DNA of 58,292 nucleotides. Source: Ruminococcus sp. GTDB taxonomy: Bacteria; Bacillota; Clostridia; Oscillospirales; Acutalibacteraceae. How positions within the stretch are numbered: position 1 is the first letter of the stretch; each line of letters opens with the position of its first letter. This document shows positions 33,461 to 42,934 of the stretch, piece by piece. Below the pieces are notes generated by a model. It was not told the DNA's origin and made no database searches. It saw only the letters and a program-made list of their open reading frames with translations. Made by a program: the position numbers and the translations under genes. The stretch covers positions 1-58,292 of the forward strand of contig JAFUJH010000071.1 of NCBI GenBank assembly GCA_017473775.1, given 5' to 3'.

Positions 33461-34308
33461 AAGACAGCATCTGCATAACAGGAGGAGCATCCCCCTGTGA
33501 AGATGCCATAGGCTTCGGTGACAACTACATATTTGCACTGGACGGAGCCTCCTGCCTGACAGGTGTCAACCTTGTGCATACTCAGTCGGATGCTCACTGG
33601 TTTGCAAATAGGGTCAGAGACGGATTGTGCCGCCTGCTTGACAACGGCGACTCACGCCCCACTGAGGAAATACTCTGTGATGTGATTGCCCCATTGAAAG
33701 CGGAATATATAAACGGTGCTGAAAAATCAGGGACTCCTATCCCCGATGACAGCCCCTCTGCCGGTATTGCTTTGTTCAGAATTCGCGAGGGCTTCCTTGA
33801 GTTTTACGGACTTGGGGATTGCGTTGGTGTGATTGCTACAAAGGACGGCAAGGCTCAGTGGCTCAACGACCCGTCACTATCAAAGCTTGACGGCATTGTA
33901 ATCAGCAAAATGGCACAGATCCACAAAGAAACAGGCGTACCTGTAACACAAGCAAAAAGTATGTGTACCGACCTGCTCATAAAGCACAGAGGGCTCAAGA
34001 ATACACCCGAGGGTTACCATATCCTTGACCCCTTCGGCGAGGGTATCGACCACGCCTGCAAACTGAGGATTCCCCTTAATGAAGTAAAGTCTGTGTCTGT
34101 ATTCTCTGACGGCTTTGCACAGCTTTCTGAAGTTTTCGGAGTGTTTGATGACTTTGCACAGCTTCACGCGGCTTTAGGCGACACTCCCCTGTCGGAGCTT
34201 TGTCACAAGCTGTTTGCACTGCAGGACAATGACCCCGAGTGCAACGCACACCCCAGATTCAAGCTCAGAGACGACACATGCGCGGTTTTTGCAGAAGTTC
34301 ACGAATAA
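33448..34308 (+). CDS. PP2C-like serine/threonine phosphatase
   Basis: 286 residues from TTG 33448, decided by GGAGGAG seven bases upstream. The metal-binding pattern of PP2C is present: CEDAIGF, FALDGAS, SAGIALFRI, GLGDCVG, FSDGFAQ and RDDTCAVF. A segment at about 140-190 (after SKLDGIVISKMAQ) departs from the usual PP2C and may be a flap. A kinase partner is not present in the operon. It would dephosphorylate Ser/Thr proteins; the membrane protein upstream may localise it. Confidence 0.82.
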   Translation: MFEIKDSICITGGASPCEDAIGFGDNYIFALDGASCLTGVNLVHTQSDAHWFANRVRDGLCRLLDNGDSRPTEEILCDVIAPLKAEYINGAEKSGTPIPDDSPSAGIALFRIREGFLEFYGLGDCVGVIATKDGKAQWLNDPSLSKLDGIVISKMAQIHKETGVPVTQAKSMCTDLLIKHRGLKNTPEGYHILDPFGEGIDHACKLRIPLNEVKSVSVFSDGFAQLSEVFGVFDDFAQLHAALGDTPLSELCHKLFALQDNDPECNAHPRFKLRDDTCAVFAEVHE

Positions 34309-34317
34309 AAAAGCATC

Positions 34318-34347
34318 AGGCTCCCTTTGCACAAGGGAGCCTTTTTG
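34318..34347 (+). terminator. terminator of the DUF2804-PP2C operon
   Basis: aggctccctt pairs with aagggagcct and TTTTT follows. Confidence 0.88.
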
Positions 34348-34351
34348 TATA

Positions 34352-34386
34352 AAAAACAACCGATGGCTTAACCATCGGTTGTTGTG
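34352..34386 (-). terminator. terminator of the LCP genes
   Basis: caaccgatgg (34357-34366) pairs with ccatcggttg (34372-34381); a T-run follows on the minus strand. Confidence 0.85.
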
Positions 34387-34396
34387 TTTGTGATTA

Positions 34397-35539
34397 TTAC
34401 TGAGTGGTAACAAGCTCCTCGTAGATAAAGGTTGCAAGGTCACGGCGTACCTGATACCAATCATCCACAAGGATAACAGAGCCTGCCTCGTTGTAGCCGT
34501 AGCTCCAGTTACCGTCAGAGGGCATATGACACTGCTCAATATCGTAGGTGAGATATGTCATAGCATTGGCAACAAGGGACTGAATCTCTGTTTTCTTCAG
34601 GTTAGTGGTAACCATGGGACCTACCTTGTTGACAATCTGGACGATTTCTGTCAGGCTTGCGTCCTCCTTGAGGTTGGTGATAACTGCCTCGATAAACTTA
34701 CGCTGACGGTCTGTACGATCCCAATCATCGCCTGAGAAGGACATTCCGTTATAATAGCCGCCGCGGTTTCTGGCGTACCAGAGGGACTGCTGACCGTTGA
34801 GAGTTACCATACCTTCTGATGCATACAGATAATCGGACTGTCCGTTGTGGGCAATCTGAGCGTTGATGTAATCTATCTCCTCTGCTGTGACATACAGCTC
34901 AACACCGCCCATAATATCTACAATCTCCTTGAAGGTGGAGAAATTTACTGTAGCATAGCGGTCAATCTGGATGCCGTAGTTGGACTCGATTGTCTGGATA
35001 GAAAGAGCTGCACCGCCTACTGCGTATGCATAGTTAAGCTTATGAGAGCAGACACCGGGGATTGAGATATAGGTATCTCTCAGGAATGAGGTCATCTTAA
35101 TCTTCTGGTGACGGTTATCGATAGAGAGCAGAATCATAGTATCGCTGAGTCCCTCATCGCCGTATCTGTCTGTACCAAAAAGCATAATGTTCAGCACATA
35201 GGGGTCGTTGAGCAGTGAACCTGAGGACTCGTTATTAAACTGTAAATCCTCTGTAGAGGGCTCACCGGTTGCATCCTGCACACCTGTTGCTACAGGTGTT
35301 TCTGTCAAATCCTCATATCCGAAGGAGTTGAGGGTTTTGTAGCCGTAAAGACAGATACTGCCTGCAAAAACAAAAACGAAAGCCAGCACAACGGCAACAA
35401 TTCTGATTGTGGTTGCGGTCTGCTTTTGATTCTTTCGGTTTTTAGCCGCAGTGTGTCTGCCCTGTGCTCCTGAGCGAGAGCCGCCCGAAGAGTTACAAGC
35501 ATTGATGTCAACATAATCCATATTATCTTTATTATTCAT
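34397..35539 (-). CDS. LytR-CpsA-Psr family cell-wall glycopolymer ligase (second copy)
   Basis: 380 residues from ATG 35539 (AAAGGAGTGCGGTAT upstream). Cytoplasmic Ser/Gly/Lys-rich N-terminus, one membrane helix (about 45-68), then the LCP domain with NIMLFGTDRYG, SDTMILLSID, SFLRDTYI and SLWYARNRGG. LCP proteins move lipid-linked glycopolymers to peptidoglycan. It lies 39 bases after a close homologue, a tandem duplication. Confidence 0.93.
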   Translation of the reverse strand: MNNKDNMDYVDINACNSSGGSRSGAQGRHTAAKNRKNQKQTATTIRIVAVVLAFVFVFAGSICLYGYKTLNSFGYEDLTETPVATGVQDATGEPSTEDLQFNNESSGSLLNDPYVLNIMLFGTDRYGDEGLSDTMILLSIDNRHQKIKMTSFLRDTYISIPGVCSHKLNYAYAVGGAALSIQTIESNYGIQIDRYATVNFSTFKEIVDIMGGVELYVTAEEIDYINAQIAHNGQSDYLYASEGMVTLNGQQSLWYARNRGGYYNGMSFSGDDWDRTDRQRKFIEAVITNLKEDASLTEIVQIVNKVGPMVTTNLKKTEIQSLVANAMTYLTYDIEQCHMPSDGNWSYGYNEAGSVILVDDWYQVRRDLATFIYEELVTTQ

Positions 35540-35578
35540 ATACCGCACTCCTTTACTGAAAAGGTATTGTGTTTATAA

Positions 35579-36826
35579 CTACTGAACTGCTGTATCCTCG
35601 TAAATAAACTGTGCAAGGTCATTGCGTACTGTCTCAAAGTCGTACACATAGATAACATTGCCTGCAAAGTTATCCTCATATCCCCAGTTGCCGTCAGTGG
35701 GCATTGAGCACTGCTCCACAGGGTAGCTGAGATATGTAAGGGAATTTGCAACCAGATACATAAGCTCTGTTTTCTTAAGATTTGTGGTGATATAAGGTCC
35801 TACCTCATTGACAATAGAGAGCACCTCAGTGATGCTTGCATCCTTCATCTGGTCAATAACTGCAGACAGGAACTTACGCTGACGCTCGGTTCTGTCCCAG
35901 TCAGTGCCCTCGTAGAATTCTACCCCGTTGATAACATCACCGCCGCGGTTTCTGGCATACCAGAGTGCCTGCTGTCCGTTAAGGGTCACAGGGCCTGCTG
36001 CTGCGTCCAGATACTCGGTCTGATTGTTCTGGGCTATCTGACAGTTGATGTATAGTATCTCTCTGTCGGTAAGCTCAACCTGAACACCGCCTAAGATGTC
36101 AACGATTGTTTTGAAGGATTCAAAATTCACTGTGGCGTATCGGTCAATCTGTACGCCGAAGTTAGCCTCTATGGTATTGATTGCCAAGGGAACTCCCCCA
36201 TAGCTGAAGGCGTTGGTAAGCTTTGTGTGATATGCACCCTCAGGGTCAGGCACATAAACGAAGGTATCCCTCTGGAAAGAGGTCATCTTCAGTTTTTTGT
36301 GTCGATTGTCGATGGAGAGCAGGAGCATAGTGTCGCTTCTGCCAAACTCCGATGAATCCTCATCCACACCGAAAAGCATAACATTGAGCACCTGATTATC
36401 ATTGAGCAGGTCCCCTGCTGTACCCTCTGCATCAGACAGATAGTCGTCTGAGGTATCAACATCAACATAGTTTATAGGGTCAAGGATTAAGTGAAGTCCA
36501 AGGCAGGCTCCTCCTGCAACAAGGAACAAAAGTGCAAGGAATATACAGAAGCCGCGTCTGAGGCTGTGCTTTCCTGACTTTTTCTTTTTTGAAGTGTGAG
36601 AACTTCTGCGATTATCAGAGGAGCGTCTGCTGTGAGAATAAATCTCCTCAGACTCTGATACATCCTCGGTGCCGTCACCGTAATTATTGAAGTACGGTGC
36701 ATATTTAGCGGTTACGGGATACTCCTCATCACTATCATAGTAACGGCTTTTTCTGCGTGGAGATGAGCCGTAGTTATCGCCGTAATCATCATAGTAATCG
36801 CTATTACGGCTGTTGTTATCTGCCAA
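35579..36826 (-). CDS. LytR-CpsA-Psr family cell-wall glycopolymer ligase (first copy)
   Basis: 415 residues from TTG 36826, decided by AGGAGGGGTAACC upstream. The long cytoplasmic tail (1-95) is very rich in Tyr, Asp, Arg and Ser (e.g. DYYDDYGDNYG), then a membrane helix (about 97-117) and the LCP domain (NVMLFGVDEDS, SDTMLLLSID, SFQRDTFV, ALWYARNRGG). The Tyr/Asp-rich tail could be a phosphorylation or interaction region; this is inference. Paralogue of the next gene. Confidence 0.92.
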   Translation of the reverse strand: MADNNSRNSDYYDDYGDNYGSSPRRKSRYYDSDEEYPVTAKYAPYFNNYGDGTEDVSESEEIYSHSRRSSDNRRSSHTSKKKKSGKHSLRRGFCIFLALLFLVAGGACLGLHLILDPINYVDVDTSDDYLSDAEGTAGDLLNDNQVLNVMLFGVDEDSSEFGRSDTMLLLSIDNRHKKLKMTSFQRDTFVYVPDPEGAYHTKLTNAFSYGGVPLAINTIEANFGVQIDRYATVNFESFKTIVDILGGVQVELTDREILYINCQIAQNNQTEYLDAAAGPVTLNGQQALWYARNRGGDVINGVEFYEGTDWDRTERQRKFLSAVIDQMKDASITEVLSIVNEVGPYITTNLKKTELMYLVANSLTYLSYPVEQCSMPTDGNWGYEDNFAGNVIYVYDFETVRNDLAQFIYEDTAVQ

Positions 36827-37014
36827 GGTTACCCCTCCTGAAAATGCATAGGAAAAGTTGATTGCTAACTAACAAAACTCTAATCATTATACCGCTGTAG
36901 TTTTTATTTATTGTTCTAATATAGAATAATTCGTAGGATTTATAAGGAAATATGAAGTTCGTGACGAATTGTTTTAAGTTCTGTCATATACTTATCACCT
37001 GTACATCACACAAA

Positions 37015-37593
37015 TCACTCAAGCTCATCCAGCGTAAGCTCGTACGCAGGGAGGAATTCCTCCATAAAAACTCTCAATGCTGAAAGCTCAGTTTTCATCA
37101 GCGAGTCGCGGATAGTCCGCTCTGCCTTTGAAAATTCTGTGTTGCCCATTCGTATCTCACAGATGCACTTGATTAACGCTGAGAGCTTGTCCGCCGCCTT
37201 CACATAAGGCACAAGCTCAGCGTCAAATTTGGAGGAATCAACAAGAGGTTCATACACAGGGCGGATATCCTCAGGCAACATCCCAAGGAGGCTCTGCTCG
37301 GAGACCACCTCAATCTGCTGATAAGCGGAACGGATATCGTCGTTGTAGTATTTGATGGGAGTAGGCATATCACCTGTGATTATCTCCCCTGCATCGTGGA
37401 ATATTCCCATTACAGCAGCTCGGTCTGCGTTGAGGTTTGCACCAAATCGCTCGTTGGCAATGGTAACAAGAGCATGGGAAAGCATCGCCACCTCAAGGCT
37501 ATGCTCACTTATGTTCTCCTCACGGGTATTGTTCATAAGTCCCCAGCGGTTGATATATCTCATTCTGGAGAGCATTGCAAAAAAGTTACTCAT
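37015..37593 (-). CDS. yfbR: HD-domain 5'-deoxynucleotidase (YfbR-like)
   Basis: 192 residues. HD-domain metal ligands are in EHSLEVAML, FHDAGE and, later, KAADKLSAL. RWGLM near the N-terminus and the SEHS-HDAGE spacing match YfbR. It dephosphorylates dNMPs. ATG 37593 has AAGAGGTAAATTT upstream. It is divergent from pepV. Confidence 0.9.
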   Translation of the reverse strand: MSNFFAMLSRMRYINRWGLMNNTREENISEHSLEVAMLSHALVTIANERFGANLNADRAAVMGIFHDAGEIITGDMPTPIKYYNDDIRSAYQQIEVVSEQSLLGMLPEDIRPVYEPLVDSSKFDAELVPYVKAADKLSALIKCICEIRMGNTEFSKAERTIRDSLMKTELSALRVFMEEFLPAYELTLDELE

Positions 37594-37713
37594 AAATTTA
37601 CCTCTTATAAAATAAATGGTGCATTTTGTAAACAGATGTGTTATACTATAGAGTATTATATACTATGGAAACAGATTGGTAAAGATATTTTGATTAAAAT
37701 TTGGAGGCGTAAT

Positions 37714-39075
37714 ATGAATTTCGGTGCTAAAATACTCGACTATAAAGAGGATATACTGAGAGATTTGGATGAGCTTTTGCGTATCCGCTCTGTGTACTCT
37801 GAGGACCCAGCAAAATGCAGAGAAGCTCTTGAATGGATGCTGAAAAAAGCTGAGAGCTTCGGACTTGTTACAAAGAATATCGACAACAAAGCAGGCCACG
37901 CTCAGCTTGGAGAAGGCGGTAAGTTATGTGCAACACTGACTCACCTCGATGTAGTTCCTGCAGGCGAGCACTGGGACTGCGAGCCCTTTGAGCTTACAAT
38001 CAAGGACGGCAAACTCCTTGGCAGAGGTGTAGCTGATGATAAGGGTGCCGCACTGATTACCCTGTACTGCCTGAAAATCTTAAAGGACGAGGGCGTTATC
38101 GGCAACAATACTCTGCGTGCCATCTTCGGCACAGACGAGGAGGTTGGCATGACCGATGTTGTTGCATACTTCGCTAAGGAAGCTATGCCTGATATGTCCT
38201 TTACTCCTGACTCGGGCTACGGCATTTGTGCCGCTGAGAAGGGCATACTCCAACTTGAGATAAGATCAAAGAATCAGAACGCTTCCCTGCTGACTGAGCT
38301 CAAGGGCGGTACTGCTACAAACGCTGTGCCTGACAGTGCATACTGTCTGCTGTATTGCAACGAAAACGACGACCACCAGCTTATGCGTCTTGCTGATGCA
38401 AAGAATGGTGAGTTTGAGTTCAGATATACTATCGACGGACTGATGATAATCAGCCGCGGCAAGGCGGCTCATGCCTGTGAACCTCATCTGGGACTTAACG
38501 CAATACTGGAGCTTGTTGACCTGCTGGCATCCAACTTCTCTCTGGAATCACTGGGAGACCTGTGCACCTTTATCTCTACTCATATTAAGCTTGAGCATGA
38601 CGGCACTTCCCTTGGTATGAAGATGCGTGACTCTCAGTCAGGTGCACTGACAGCCTGTCTGTCCACAATCAAAATTGACGAGACAGAAGCAAAGGCTACC
38701 ATTGACATCCGCTACCCTGTAACCTTTGGCGGCAAGGAGATTATCAGACGCGTGAAGAAGGCCGCAGAGCTTGAGAATGTAGAGGTTAAGATTCTCTCCC
38801 ACACTCTGCCCTTGTGCCTTGACGAGTCAAAGCCCGTCATCGGCATACTTCAGGAAGCTTACAAGGAAGTTACAGGTGAAGCCCCTGCGATGTACTCTAC
38901 AGGCGGCGGCACCTATGCAAGGAAGCTGGGCGGCAACGGCGTAGCTTTCGGCCCTGTATTCCCCGGTGAGGACGCAAGGCTTCACAACTCAAACGAGGGC
39001 ATCAATGAGGAAAGCTTCTGGAAGCACGCTCAGATTTGCCTTGAGGCTATGTACAGAATGTACACCGCAGAGTAA
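37714..39075 (+). CDS. pepV: dipeptidase PepV (M20 family)
   Basis: 453 residues from ATG 37714, set by TGGAGGCGTA upstream; the open frame further upstream overlaps yfbR on the other strand and is rejected. Zinc ligands and the catalytic pair are in LTHLDVVPAG, GVADDKGAALI, GTDEEVGMTD, TPDSGYG and, near the end, ARLHNSNEGI. It is a cytoplasmic dizinc dipeptidase with broad specificity. Confidence 0.94.
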   Translation: MNFGAKILDYKEDILRDLDELLRIRSVYSEDPAKCREALEWMLKKAESFGLVTKNIDNKAGHAQLGEGGKLCATLTHLDVVPAGEHWDCEPFELTIKDGKLLGRGVADDKGAALITLYCLKILKDEGVIGNNTLRAIFGTDEEVGMTDVVAYFAKEAMPDMSFTPDSGYGICAAEKGILQLEIRSKNQNASLLTELKGGTATNAVPDSAYCLLYCNENDDHQLMRLADAKNGEFEFRYTIDGLMIISRGKAAHACEPHLGLNAILELVDLLASNFSLESLGDLCTFISTHIKLEHDGTSLGMKMRDSQSGALTACLSTIKIDETEAKATIDIRYPVTFGGKEIIRRVKKAAELENVEVKILSHTLPLCLDESKPVIGILQEAYKEVTGEAPAMYSTGGGTYARKLGGNGVAFGPVFPGEDARLHNSNEGINEESFWKHAQICLEAMYRMYTAE

Positions 39076-39111
39076 TCTGCTGGAACTAAAAAAACAAAGG
39101 AGTCTTTTATT

Positions 39112-39936
39112 ATGAGTCCTGAAAAGAAAATAAGACTGCAGGCAAGGAACACCCTATCACGCAACAACTGGCCTATGGCGGTGGCTGCTGTGCTGGTTGC
39201 ATTGTCTGCTGTGCTTGCGGTTATATACCTGCTGTCGGGTGTTGATTTGTTATTCACTGCTATTCTTGACCCTGTTATTGAAGCACTAAACATCAACAAT
39301 GACTTGGGTGAGGATATATCCTACGCAGGCACAATATCAAGTACACTGACACTGCCTTTCCTTGTTATGCTGATTCCGCTTTTTATGGGAGTTATCAGGG
39401 TATTCTACCTTATAACAAAGAACGATGAGGTTGCTTTCTCTCAGGTATTTTACTATATAGGACGCAGATACTTCCGCACATTGGGAGTGTTTTTCGGAGT
39501 ATTTGTCCGCTGTCTGTGGCAGGCGGCTGTGTGCTTTCTGCCCTCTTACATCGGACTCAGTGTGCTGACTGTCAGCACCGCAGAAAAAGATAAACTTGCA
39601 TTTTCCGACAATATATGGTATTTTATAGTTTACGCCCTGTTATTTGGCGGTATACTGCTGTTTGCAAAGCTCAGCATCAGGTATTTCCTTAGCTTCTTCC
39701 TGTATTTTGAGGATGAAAGCCTCTCTGCACGAGAGCTTTGTGAGCTCTCCCGTACTTATATGGTGAGGTTTGAGAGCAGTGTAATGAAACTGATTTTGTC
39801 CCTTTTCCCATGGATACTGAGTTGTATCCTGATTATCCCCTGTCTGTTTGTGCTCCCCTATGCACTTACCTGCCTTGCTACATCAGCCAAGTGGATAATC
39901 GCCCTGTATCATCAATCAGAAAATAAGGATGAGTAA
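39112..39936 (+). CDS. polytopic membrane protein, DUF975-like opening
   Basis: 274 residues and about six membrane helices. The N-terminal amphipathic segment (KKIRLQARNTLSRNNWPMAV) resembles the start of DUF975 proteins; the family call is tentative. AAAGGAG is upstream of ATG 39112. Its last 8 bases overlap the glycosyltransferase start, so it is in the operon with GT2 and LicD. Confidence 0.8.
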   Translation: MSPEKKIRLQARNTLSRNNWPMAVAAVLVALSAVLAVIYLLSGVDLLFTAILDPVIEALNINNDLGEDISYAGTISSTLTLPFLVMLIPLFMGVIRVFYLITKNDEVAFSQVFYYIGRRYFRTLGVFFGVFVRCLWQAAVCFLPSYIGLSVLTVSTAEKDKLAFSDNIWYFIVYALLFGGILLFAKLSIRYFLSFFLYFEDESLSARELCELSRTYMVRFESSVMKLILSLFPWILSCILIIPCLFVLPYALTCLATSAKWIIALYHQSENKDE

Positions 39937-41029
39937 AAATATGTTAGTTTCACTGTGTGTAATTGCATATAACGAAGAGAGAGTCCTCAACGGATTGTTC
40001 CGCAATATTGCAGACCAGACATATCCCCATCAGAATATTGAGGTTGTACTTGTAGACAGCAACTCTACAGACAAGACCCACTCTATGATGGAGGATTTCA
40101 AAAACACTGACTACAAGTTCAGACGGGTAGCTATTGTCAGCAACACAAAGCTCAGACAGGCAAGTGCATGGAACTGTGCTCTGTGTGAGGCTACAGGCGA
40201 TGTTATTATCCGCATTGACGCCCACGCCCAGATTCCCAGAGACTTCATCAGAAGATGTGTGGATAATCTTGAGGAAGGCGAGGATATTGTAGGCGGCGGC
40301 AGACCCAATATTGTTGACAACGAGACCCCCTGGAAGCTAACACTTTTAGCGGCTGAGGAGTCCTTGTTCGGCAGTTCTATCGCTGAGTACAGACGCCCTA
40401 CAGAGAAGAAGGAATACCACGATTCCCTGTTCCACGCGGCATACAGACGCCAGGTGTTTGAGAAGGTAGGCGGCTTCAACGAAGCATTGGGCAGAACAGA
40501 GGACAACGAGCTTCACTACAGAATCCGTGAGGCAGGCTATAAGATGTGCAGTTGTCCTGATATTATATCCTTCCAGCACACAAGAAACTCGCTGAAAAAT
40601 ATGATTAAGCAAAAGTTTGGTAACGGCTACTGGATAGGACTTACCTTCGGTGTTTGCAGAGGATGCCTGTCTTACTTCCATTTTGTACCCTTTGCGTTCC
40701 TTATGGTGCTGTTGCTGTTTTCAGCAATTGCCTGCTTCGGCTATGTTTATCCGCTGATGTTCCTGTGCCTTGCATACGGAATGTTCGACTTTACAAACAC
40801 TGTAGGCTGCTTTATGACAAAGAAGTTCCAGCCTCAGTTCTTTATACTTCCTGTGCTGTTCCCCATTCTGCACTTAGCTTACGGTGTAGGTACACTGGTG
40901 GGACTTGTCAAGATGCCCTTCTGGAAGAAAAAGCTGGGAGACAAGCCCTACAAGCGGATTGAGGAAGTACGCCAAACTATGATAAGCAATCGCAGAGAGT
41001 CTGTGGATTCAGAGAACGCTATCGGGTGA
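39929..41029 (+). CDS. family 2 glycosyltransferase with membrane anchor (ExoA-like)
   Basis: 366 residues. A GT-A domain (1-230) opens with VSLCVIAYNEERVL and has DSNSTDKT and RIDAHAQIP as the metal/nucleotide site and GRTEDNELHYRI as the acceptor-side motif. Three or four hydrophobic helices follow (about 245-335). Probably transfers sugar to a lipid-linked surface polymer. The LicD gene follows after 4 bases. Confidence 0.9.
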   Translation: MSKNMLVSLCVIAYNEERVLNGLFRNIADQTYPHQNIEVVLVDSNSTDKTHSMMEDFKNTDYKFRRVAIVSNTKLRQASAWNCALCEATGDVIIRIDAHAQIPRDFIRRCVDNLEEGEDIVGGGRPNIVDNETPWKLTLLAAEESLFGSSIAEYRRPTEKKEYHDSLFHAAYRRQVFEKVGGFNEALGRTEDNELHYRIREAGYKMCSCPDIISFQHTRNSLKNMIKQKFGNGYWIGLTFGVCRGCLSYFHFVPFAFLMVLLLFSAIACFGYVYPLMFLCLAYGMFDFTNTVGCFMTKKFQPQFFILPVLFPILHLAYGVGTLVGLVKMPFWKKKLGDKPYKRIEEVRQTMISNRRESVDSENAIG

Positions 41030-41033
41030 TTAT

Positions 41034-41882
41034 ATGGCTGAGATGTTAAAACTCACACCTGAAAAGCTTCGTGAGCTTCAGCTATGCGAGCTCCAGGGAC
41101 TTATATTCTTTGATGAATTCTGTCGCAAACACGGGCTTACATATTATCTGTGCGGAGGATGCCTGATAGGCGCACTGAGGCACAAGGGGTTTATTCCTTG
41201 GGATGATGACGCGGATGTGCTTATGCCCAGACCCGACTATGAAAGATTCCTTGAGCTTTACAGGCAGGAAAATCCCAGTGAAAGATTTGTGCTTGTGGAT
41301 GACTCTGATATAGAAAGCTACTCAGGCAATATCTTCGCAGTTATAAGCGACACTGACCACACTCTGATTAAGGAATATCAGAAGGACCTTGAGATGCCCC
41401 ACGGACTGCCTCTTGACATCTTCCCTATTGACGGCTTGGCAGAGGGCAAATGTGCTCGGTATATCCAGTATTTCTGGACTATGATATATTCCCTGTTCCG
41501 CTCTCAGATAGTGCCGAAAAATCAAGGCGGTGTGCTGGCTCTTGGCAGTAAGATTCTTCTTGGAATGTTCAGAAGTCGCAAGACCAGATACAAAATCTGG
41601 CGTTATGCCGAGAAGCGTATGACACGATACAGCTTCTATGAAAGCTCTAATGTAGCTGAGCTGTGTGCAGGATTTTACTTTATGAAAAAGGTTTATCCCC
41701 GACACATATACGAGGATGGTACTGTAGAGCTTGAGTTTGAAGGCAGGAATTTCCTTGCTATGAAAAACTATGACGAGTATCTGAAGATACCCTTCGGAGA
41801 TTATATGGAGCTACCTCCTGAGGAGGAGAGAGTCCCCCACCACGATATTATATCGCTTGAACTTAACAAGCCTTGCAGATAA
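41034..41882 (+). CDS. LicD family phosphotransferase
   Basis: 282 residues with the LicD signature: LCGGCLIGALRHKGFIPWDDDADVLMPR, a nucleotidyltransferase-type Asp cluster. LicD proteins attach phosphocholine or related groups to teichoic acids or surface glycans. With the GT2 gene it forms a small surface-polymer modification operon. Confidence 0.92.
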   Translation: MAEMLKLTPEKLRELQLCELQGLIFFDEFCRKHGLTYYLCGGCLIGALRHKGFIPWDDDADVLMPRPDYERFLELYRQENPSERFVLVDDSDIESYSGNIFAVISDTDHTLIKEYQKDLEMPHGLPLDIFPIDGLAEGKCARYIQYFWTMIYSLFRSQIVPKNQGGVLALGSKILLGMFRSRKTRYKIWRYAEKRMTRYSFYESSNVAELCAGFYFMKKVYPRHIYEDGTVELEFEGRNFLAMKNYDEYLKIPFGDYMELPPEEERVPHHDIISLELNKPCR

Positions 41883-41904
41883 GCAGGGCTTGTATTTTGT
41901 TACT

Positions 41905-41975
41905 GCGTAGGGACGAGCATTGCTCGTCCATCCTCAATAGATTAACTGACGACCGATGGTCGTCCCTACGAGTTT
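41905..41975. repeat. pair of CCCTAC palindromes facing each other
   Basis: gtagggacgagcattgctcgtcc (about 41908-41930) has the tail on the left; gacgaccgatggtcgtccctacg (about 41950-41972) has it on the right. So the two copies are inverted relative to each other. Confidence 0.6.
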
Positions 41976-42016
41976 AAATCCAAATCATCTCTCCGCGAAA
42001 ATCCCCATAAAAACTA

Positions 42017-42045
42017 TTGACAAATAGGCTTTACAGTAATAATAT
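42017..42045 (+). promoter_or_regulatory. promoter of the ribU leader
   Basis: TTGACA (42017-42022) and TAATAT (42040-42045), 17-base spacer, just before the riboswitch. Confidence 0.75.
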
Positions 42046-42054
42046 ATATTAGAA

Positions 42055-42256
42055 GTCTTTGAGGCGGGGTGAGATTCCCCACCGGCGGTATAGCCCGCAA
42101 CCACTGAGATGTTCAGTGCTGAACAGGTGAAAATCCTGTGCCGACGGTACAGTCCGGATGAGAAAAGATGAAAGGCAAGTTTTTTATAATGTATCATAGA
42201 TAAACTTGCATCTTATCTTAAAAATCAGTCCCTGCGGATTTCGCAGGGGCTTTTGT
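42055..42256 (+). promoter_or_regulatory. FMN riboswitch (RFN element) with terminator
   Basis: The aptamer (about 42055-42168) holds the conserved blocks gaggcggggtgagattcccc, accggcggtatagcccgc, ggtgaaaatcctgtgccgac and ggtacagtccggatga. Then gcaagttt (42175-42182) can pair with aaacttgc (42202-42209), and a terminator (gtccctgcg/cgcaggggc then TTTT, 42229-42255) lies before ribU. High FMN should end transcription. Confidence 0.95.
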
Positions 42257-42278
42257 ATTTTTCAAGGGAGGTTTTGTT

Positions 42279-42902
42279 ATGAGTGAACTGGCTAAGAACA
42301 AAAAGAAAAAGGGATTTTTTACAACAAGGAATATTGTGAGCTGTGCTATGCTTGCAGCTTGTGCAACAATACTCACCTACATTGAGTTCCCTACCTTTAT
42401 TGCACCCAGTTTCTACAGATTCAATGTTTCCGATTTACCTGCGTTGATTGGTGCCTTCAGTATGGGGCCTGTGGCAGGTGTTATCATCGAGCTGGTACGA
42501 AGCCTGATTATGCTGTTTGTTAATCCTATGAATCCTTCAATGGGTATTGGCGAGCTGTCAAACTTCGTTCTGGGTTGTATATTTGTTGTACCTGCTTCAC
42601 TTATCTACAGACGCAACAAAACAAAAGGCAGAGCCATTGTGGCGTTGCTTGTAGGCGGATTGATTATGTCTGTGCTTGCAACCTTCCTGAATGCATTTGT
42701 AATGATTCCTCTTTACACAAAGATGATGTCTATTGAGGATATACTCAGTCAAGTGCCGGAGTTCCTGCCTTTTGTTGATACTGTGTTTGAGCTATGCCTT
42801 GTGTGCGTGTTGCCCTTTAACCTTATCAAGGCTTTCGTGGTATCCTTTATCACCATATTCATTTATAAGCCTCTTAGCGTACTAATTAAAGGTTTGAATT
42901 GA
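42279..42902 (+). CDS. ribU: riboflavin ECF S-component RibU
   Basis: 207 residues, six hydrophobic segments; the N-terminus is basic with KKKKGFFTTRN and a helix containing AACATILTYIEF, and the FRFNVSDLPALIGAFSMGP region is typical of RibU. ATG 42279 has AAGGGAGG upstream. It binds riboflavin and docks with EcfA1-EcfA2-EcfT. The FMN riboswitch in its leader confirms the substrate. Confidence 0.95.
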   Translation: MSELAKNKKKKGFFTTRNIVSCAMLAACATILTYIEFPTFIAPSFYRFNVSDLPALIGAFSMGPVAGVIIELVRSLIMLFVNPMNPSMGIGELSNFVLGCIFVVPASLIYRRNKTKGRAIVALLVGGLIMSVLATFLNAFVMIPLYTKMMSIEDILSQVPEFLPFVDTVFELCLVCVLPFNLIKAFVVSFITIFIYKPLSVLIKGLN

Positions 42903-42926
42903 CAAATATAAACTTAGTGGTATAAT
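42899..42926 (+). promoter_or_regulatory. promoter of the folT leader
   Basis: TTGACA (42899-42904) overlaps the ribU stop codon; TATAAT (42921-42926) follows after 16 bases. Confidence 0.8.
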
Positions 42927-42934
42927 AAGTAATT

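Noticed and set aside
37396-37713. N-terminal extension of PepV
   Set aside because: It overlaps yfbR on the other strand and lacks a start signal; the M20 domain begins normally at 37714.
41985-42197. 70-residue minus-strand frame
   Set aside because: It lies over the FMN riboswitch, which explains the conserved sequence.
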